In this document: positions 16,845-19,258 of the stretch, piece after piece
How positions within the stretch are numbered: the first letter of the stretch is position 1
Layout: each line of letters starts with the position of its first letter
Source of the DNA: Actinomortierella ambigua
Taxonomy: Eukaryota; Mortierellomycota; Mortierellomycetes; Mortierellales; Mortierellaceae
Assembly (NCBI GenBank): GCA_016098155.1
Contig: JAAAJB010000642.1
Location: 1-19,258 of the forward strand
DNA: 19,258 nucleotides
Direction of reading: 5' to 3'
The notes under the pieces: generated by a model
Databases searched by the model: none
Told to the model about the DNA's origin: nothing
The model's input: only the letters and a program-made list of their open reading frames with translations
Position numbers and translations under genes: made by a program

Positions 16845-18311
16845 ATGAGCCTTGACGATGCATTGCTCTCCAAACTGCCTTTAAGGCACGAGAATGACCC
16901 AGACGCCACGCTATCAACCTCGTCCCAACCCGAGCAACGGGCACGGTATCTGTACGACAATGCAAGCGATGACTGGGGCTCAAGCGTCAGCGAAGACGAT
17001 GGCGACGATGACCACGATGGCGGCGACGGCGATGAGGATGGCGAGCTGCTCGGTACACACCACAGCCGAATTGGAAAGTCGTCGTCGTCGACGGCAACAG
17101 CAGCAGGACCAAGCATTCCTCAGTATCCAGAGCGCGAGACAGGCGCAAAGACAGGGCCCAAAGGTGTGCTGGCAGACCAGCAGTACCATCGTCAACGGCA
17201 GGACGAAGAACGCGCGCAGCAATTGGCAGCCTACCAGGCCAAGATGCAAGGGAAAGCCATCACCACCACCACCTACCGTGAGGACTTTGAACGCGAGCGA
17301 CAGGCCGCCATTGCGCGTGGTGAAGCACCTCCCACAGATGCAGCTCTGCAGCAGGAAGACGACGACGACGAGAAGGAACTGGCCCGAATCCGACAGAATC
17401 GACTGAAGCAATACCAATCTGGCTCAAGTCGACCAGCGTTGGCACCTGGCCGCAAGGTCTTTGGCACGCTCATGGAGATGAACGGCGCTCAGTATGTAAC
17501 AGCCATTGACGATGAACACAAGGATACCACTGTTATCATCCACATCTACGCTGAGGTAATGACTCAATGTACTATGATCCCTAAAAAGAAAGAGTATATG
17601 TGCGTGTGGGAGTGAGAGACAACGAGAGTGAGAGTGAGCAAGAGGCCGCCCTTTTCAGACTGAAACTCCGCATCGTATTTAATATGGCTGCTCTCTGACA
17701 CGCGGATTCTTTCTGCCCCTTCTATCCCACCAGGGAAACCCCGAATGTAGACGACTGGACGACTGCTTGATACTCTTGGCGGCACGATATGCAACAACAA
17801 AATTCATCCGTATCAATGCACGAGAGGTCGACTTTGATCCGCAAGTCTGCCCTACAGTGCTTGCATACCGAGCTGGCGAACTTGTTGGCAACATGGTCAA
17901 GATCTCGTATGACCTCAAGGATGACTTTGATGATCTCGAGCTCGAAGAACTTTTTACAAAGTACGTTTTGATTTCTTGCCTTTATGCTTTCATGCACTTT
18001 TAGTCACCAATCTATTATTCTACGACACTAACCCCACCTTACTGTTGCACACTGTGTGTCACTTTTATACTTTCTTTAGGGAAAAAGTCCTTACACCACA
18101 CGATCGATACGAGCGCGATACATTCAAAGTATTTGGGAGCACTGGGCCCGATGGACTCCCATCCAGTGGTGCATTAAGTGGCGGCGGCTCTACTAGCGAC
18201 GATTTTGATCCGTTTTCATTGGCACGACTACAGATCGGGAGCGGCTCTCGGCGCGGCATTCTCAGTGGCTTTAATACTCACTCCATACACTATGATGATT
18301 TTGACCGTTGA
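16845..18311 (+). CDS. Phosducin-like protein (PhLP1 type), 3 exons, 389 aa
   Basis: Exons 16845-17555, 17734-17960 and 18080-18311; introns of 178 and 119 bp; joins keep frame and rejoin conserved sequence (IIHIYAE-GNPECRRLDDCL; LFTK-EKVL). PhLP1 proteins are cofactors of the cytosolic chaperonin CCT in assembling G-protein beta-gamma dimers. Evidence is the N-terminal TGPKGVLADQQYH motif (residues 103-115), which contacts G-beta in phosducin, then the thioredoxin-like domain from about 200: FGTLMEMNGAQYVTAIDDEHKDTTVIIHIY, CLILLAARYATTKFIRI, CPTVLAYRAGELVGNMVKI. As in the family, it lacks a redox CXXC. Oddities are an Asp-rich run at 50-67, a Ser run at 79-82, and a glycine/serine-rich C-terminal tail of about 60 residues beyond the thioredoxin fold. 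PhLP2/3-type proteins lack the TGPKGV motif, so PhLP1 is favoured. Confidence 0.93.
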
Positions 18312-19213
18312 GAAACATCTCTCTGCACTCTTCTTTTTTTTTATCAACCCTTCCCTCCCGCTTCTGCGCATTCGTTGTGCTCATTGTATACCTTCTTTCT
18401 TTCTACGCCTCCGTATTCCAACTATCCTCTCAGTCTGATTTTTATTCTCTTCTAAATAAAACCTGTTACCTCGCGCTTTTGCGGAGTGTGTACCCAGTCT
18501 TTGGATCCGTCTCTATGTTCCATGCTTCTCTCCCTACTCAACCGACTAAATCGAGCCCAGCAATTGTTTGAGTTCCTTGCATGCATCAGAATGTGCTCAG
18601 TTAGATAGAGCACCCCTGCTTGGATGTACTGTACTACATATAAGACACTAAATGTCTTCCCTCTTCGTGTCAATTGCTTCGTCGCCACCCGCACACAATC
18701 GTGCTTTTTTTTTCTCATCTACTCTTTTCGGATTTGGCGTGGGAGTGCGTGTGTGTTTGGTTAGTATATAGAACAGCAATGACACACTGCTCTCTACCAA
18801 TGCAGGTTTGACGCCGTTTCTTTTATTTCATTATCCAGTAGTATGTCTTAACGGATAGTCCGGATTTTTAAGCCCAATCCCATCTTTTGAGCGTTAAAGG
18901 GTATCCGTCAAGAAAATCTAATATCGCGGACATGCACCACCCATTTTTTTTTTTTTTTTAAATTTCTAGGACAGGAATGCACGATTCTGGATAGACCCCC
19001 GCCTTCGGCTAGTGTTTGTGTCTCCCTCTTGGCCGGCTGTCATCGTCACACTGTGAAACGCCAGCGGAGGGTCTGCGACTTTGCGTAGGCGCGCACATCC
19101 GTGCACGTTTCTTGGAAGCAAAGGCTACGGCGATACGATCGCGGTGAATGTCGCAATTGCGGCTTTAATCGGAGATTATTCATCTATGCTCAAGATTTGT
19201 CCTTGACATGAAC
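18312..19213. other. Intergenic region up to the tRNA gene
   Basis: No gene is visible in these 900 bp. After the phosducin-like 3' end (to about 18460) the sequence is of ordinary complexity, with a 15-base T run around 18945-18959. From about 18960 to 19200 the base composition becomes more GC-rich and lacks microsatellites. It holds an imperfect inverted repeat (AGACCCCCGC near 19013 against GCGGAGGGTCT near 19064). This could be upstream flank of the tRNA or a decayed element; I cannot tell which. Confidence 0.5.
18455..18460 (+). terminator. Polyadenylation signal of phosducin-like gene
   Basis: AATAAA within TCTAAATAAAACC, about 144 bp after the stop codon, in AT-rich sequence. This is the only canonical match in the first 300 bp downstream. 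Confidence 0.5.
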
Positions 19214-19258
19214 GGCCGCGTGGCCCAATTGGAAAGGCGTCTGACTACGAATCAGGAG
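19214..19258 (+). tRNA. tRNA-Arg (anticodon ACG), 3' part cut off by the window end
   Basis: The cloverleaf reads: acceptor 5' strand GGCCGCG (19214-19220), TG, D stem GCCC..GGC with D loop AATTGGAAA, anticodon stem TCTGA/TCAGG and loop CTACGAA with anticodon ACG, then variable-loop start. A-box-like TGGCCCAATTGG is present. The T arm and acceptor 3' strand lie outside the window. ACG is read as ICG after deamination and decodes CGU/CGC/CGA. No intron interrupts the visible part. Confidence 0.9.

Noticed and set aside
18594..18612. tRNA D-arm-like hairpin (GTGCTC..GAGCAC)
   Set aside because: There is no matching acceptor stem, anticodon arm or B-box downstream, so it is not a tRNA gene. Probably chance or a tiny tRNA-derived relic.
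18849..18909. Short inverted match ACGGATA / TATCCGT
   Set aside because: Seven bases with a spacer of about 45 are expected by chance. No other sign of an element end.
1..19258. Search for CRISPR arrays, transposons with coding capacity, biosynthetic clusters or defence islands
   Set aside because: None seen. The direct repeats are microsatellites, and the genes are unrelated eukaryotic housekeeping or secretory families with their own promoters.

Overview
This window is a stretch of fungal nuclear chromosome. Seven of the eight protein genes match known eukaryotic families. Several are split by short GT-AG introns (103-196 bp), leaders are pyrimidine-rich, and starts sit in Kozak-like contexts. 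The lysine-pathway homoaconitase (alpha-aminoadipate route) points to Fungi. The gene style (about 100-200 bp introns, an SR-type PWI splicing factor, CT-rich promoters, a type II glycosyltransferase) suggests an early-diverging lineage such as Mucoromycota/Mortierellomycota. That lineage call is an inference by eye, not a search result.

Layout. 1-1973: gene-free, dominated by simple repeats (poly-G, purine tracts, CAGA, CAA and GGCT arrays), ending in the promoter of LYS4. 1974-4346 (+): mitochondrial homoaconitase LYS4, 3 exons. 4747-7057 (+): putative type II membrane GT-A-fold glycosyltransferase with an extra C-terminal domain, 4 exons. Its second intron carries a striking pair of perfect inverted repeats. 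7191-9464 (-): secreted proteinase K-like subtilisin, 3 exons, convergent with the glycosyltransferase. 10570-11190 and 11509-12231 (+): two tandem paralogous GNAT acetyltransferases. 12433-13200 (-): acidic protein of unknown function, convergent with the second GNAT gene. 14074-16142 (+): SRRM1-like splicing coactivator with PWI and RS domains, 6 exons. 16845-18311 (+): phosducin-like protein, 3 exons. 19214-19258 (+): start of a tRNA-Arg(ACG) gene, cut by the window edge.

The genes do not form a pathway or cluster. They are unrelated housekeeping and secretory functions (lysine biosynthesis, glycosylation, proteolysis, acetylation, splicing, G-protein/chaperonin assistance), each with its own promoter. 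All exon joins given here keep the reading frame and rejoin conserved motifs.

The most interesting structure is at 6197-6400. A 22-bp and a 44-bp perfect inverted repeat lie back to back across the 3' splice site of glycosyltransferase intron 2. They look like a 67-bp locally templated insertion that displaced the original splice acceptor. I saw no mobile element with its own genes, no CRISPR array and no defence or biosynthetic system.
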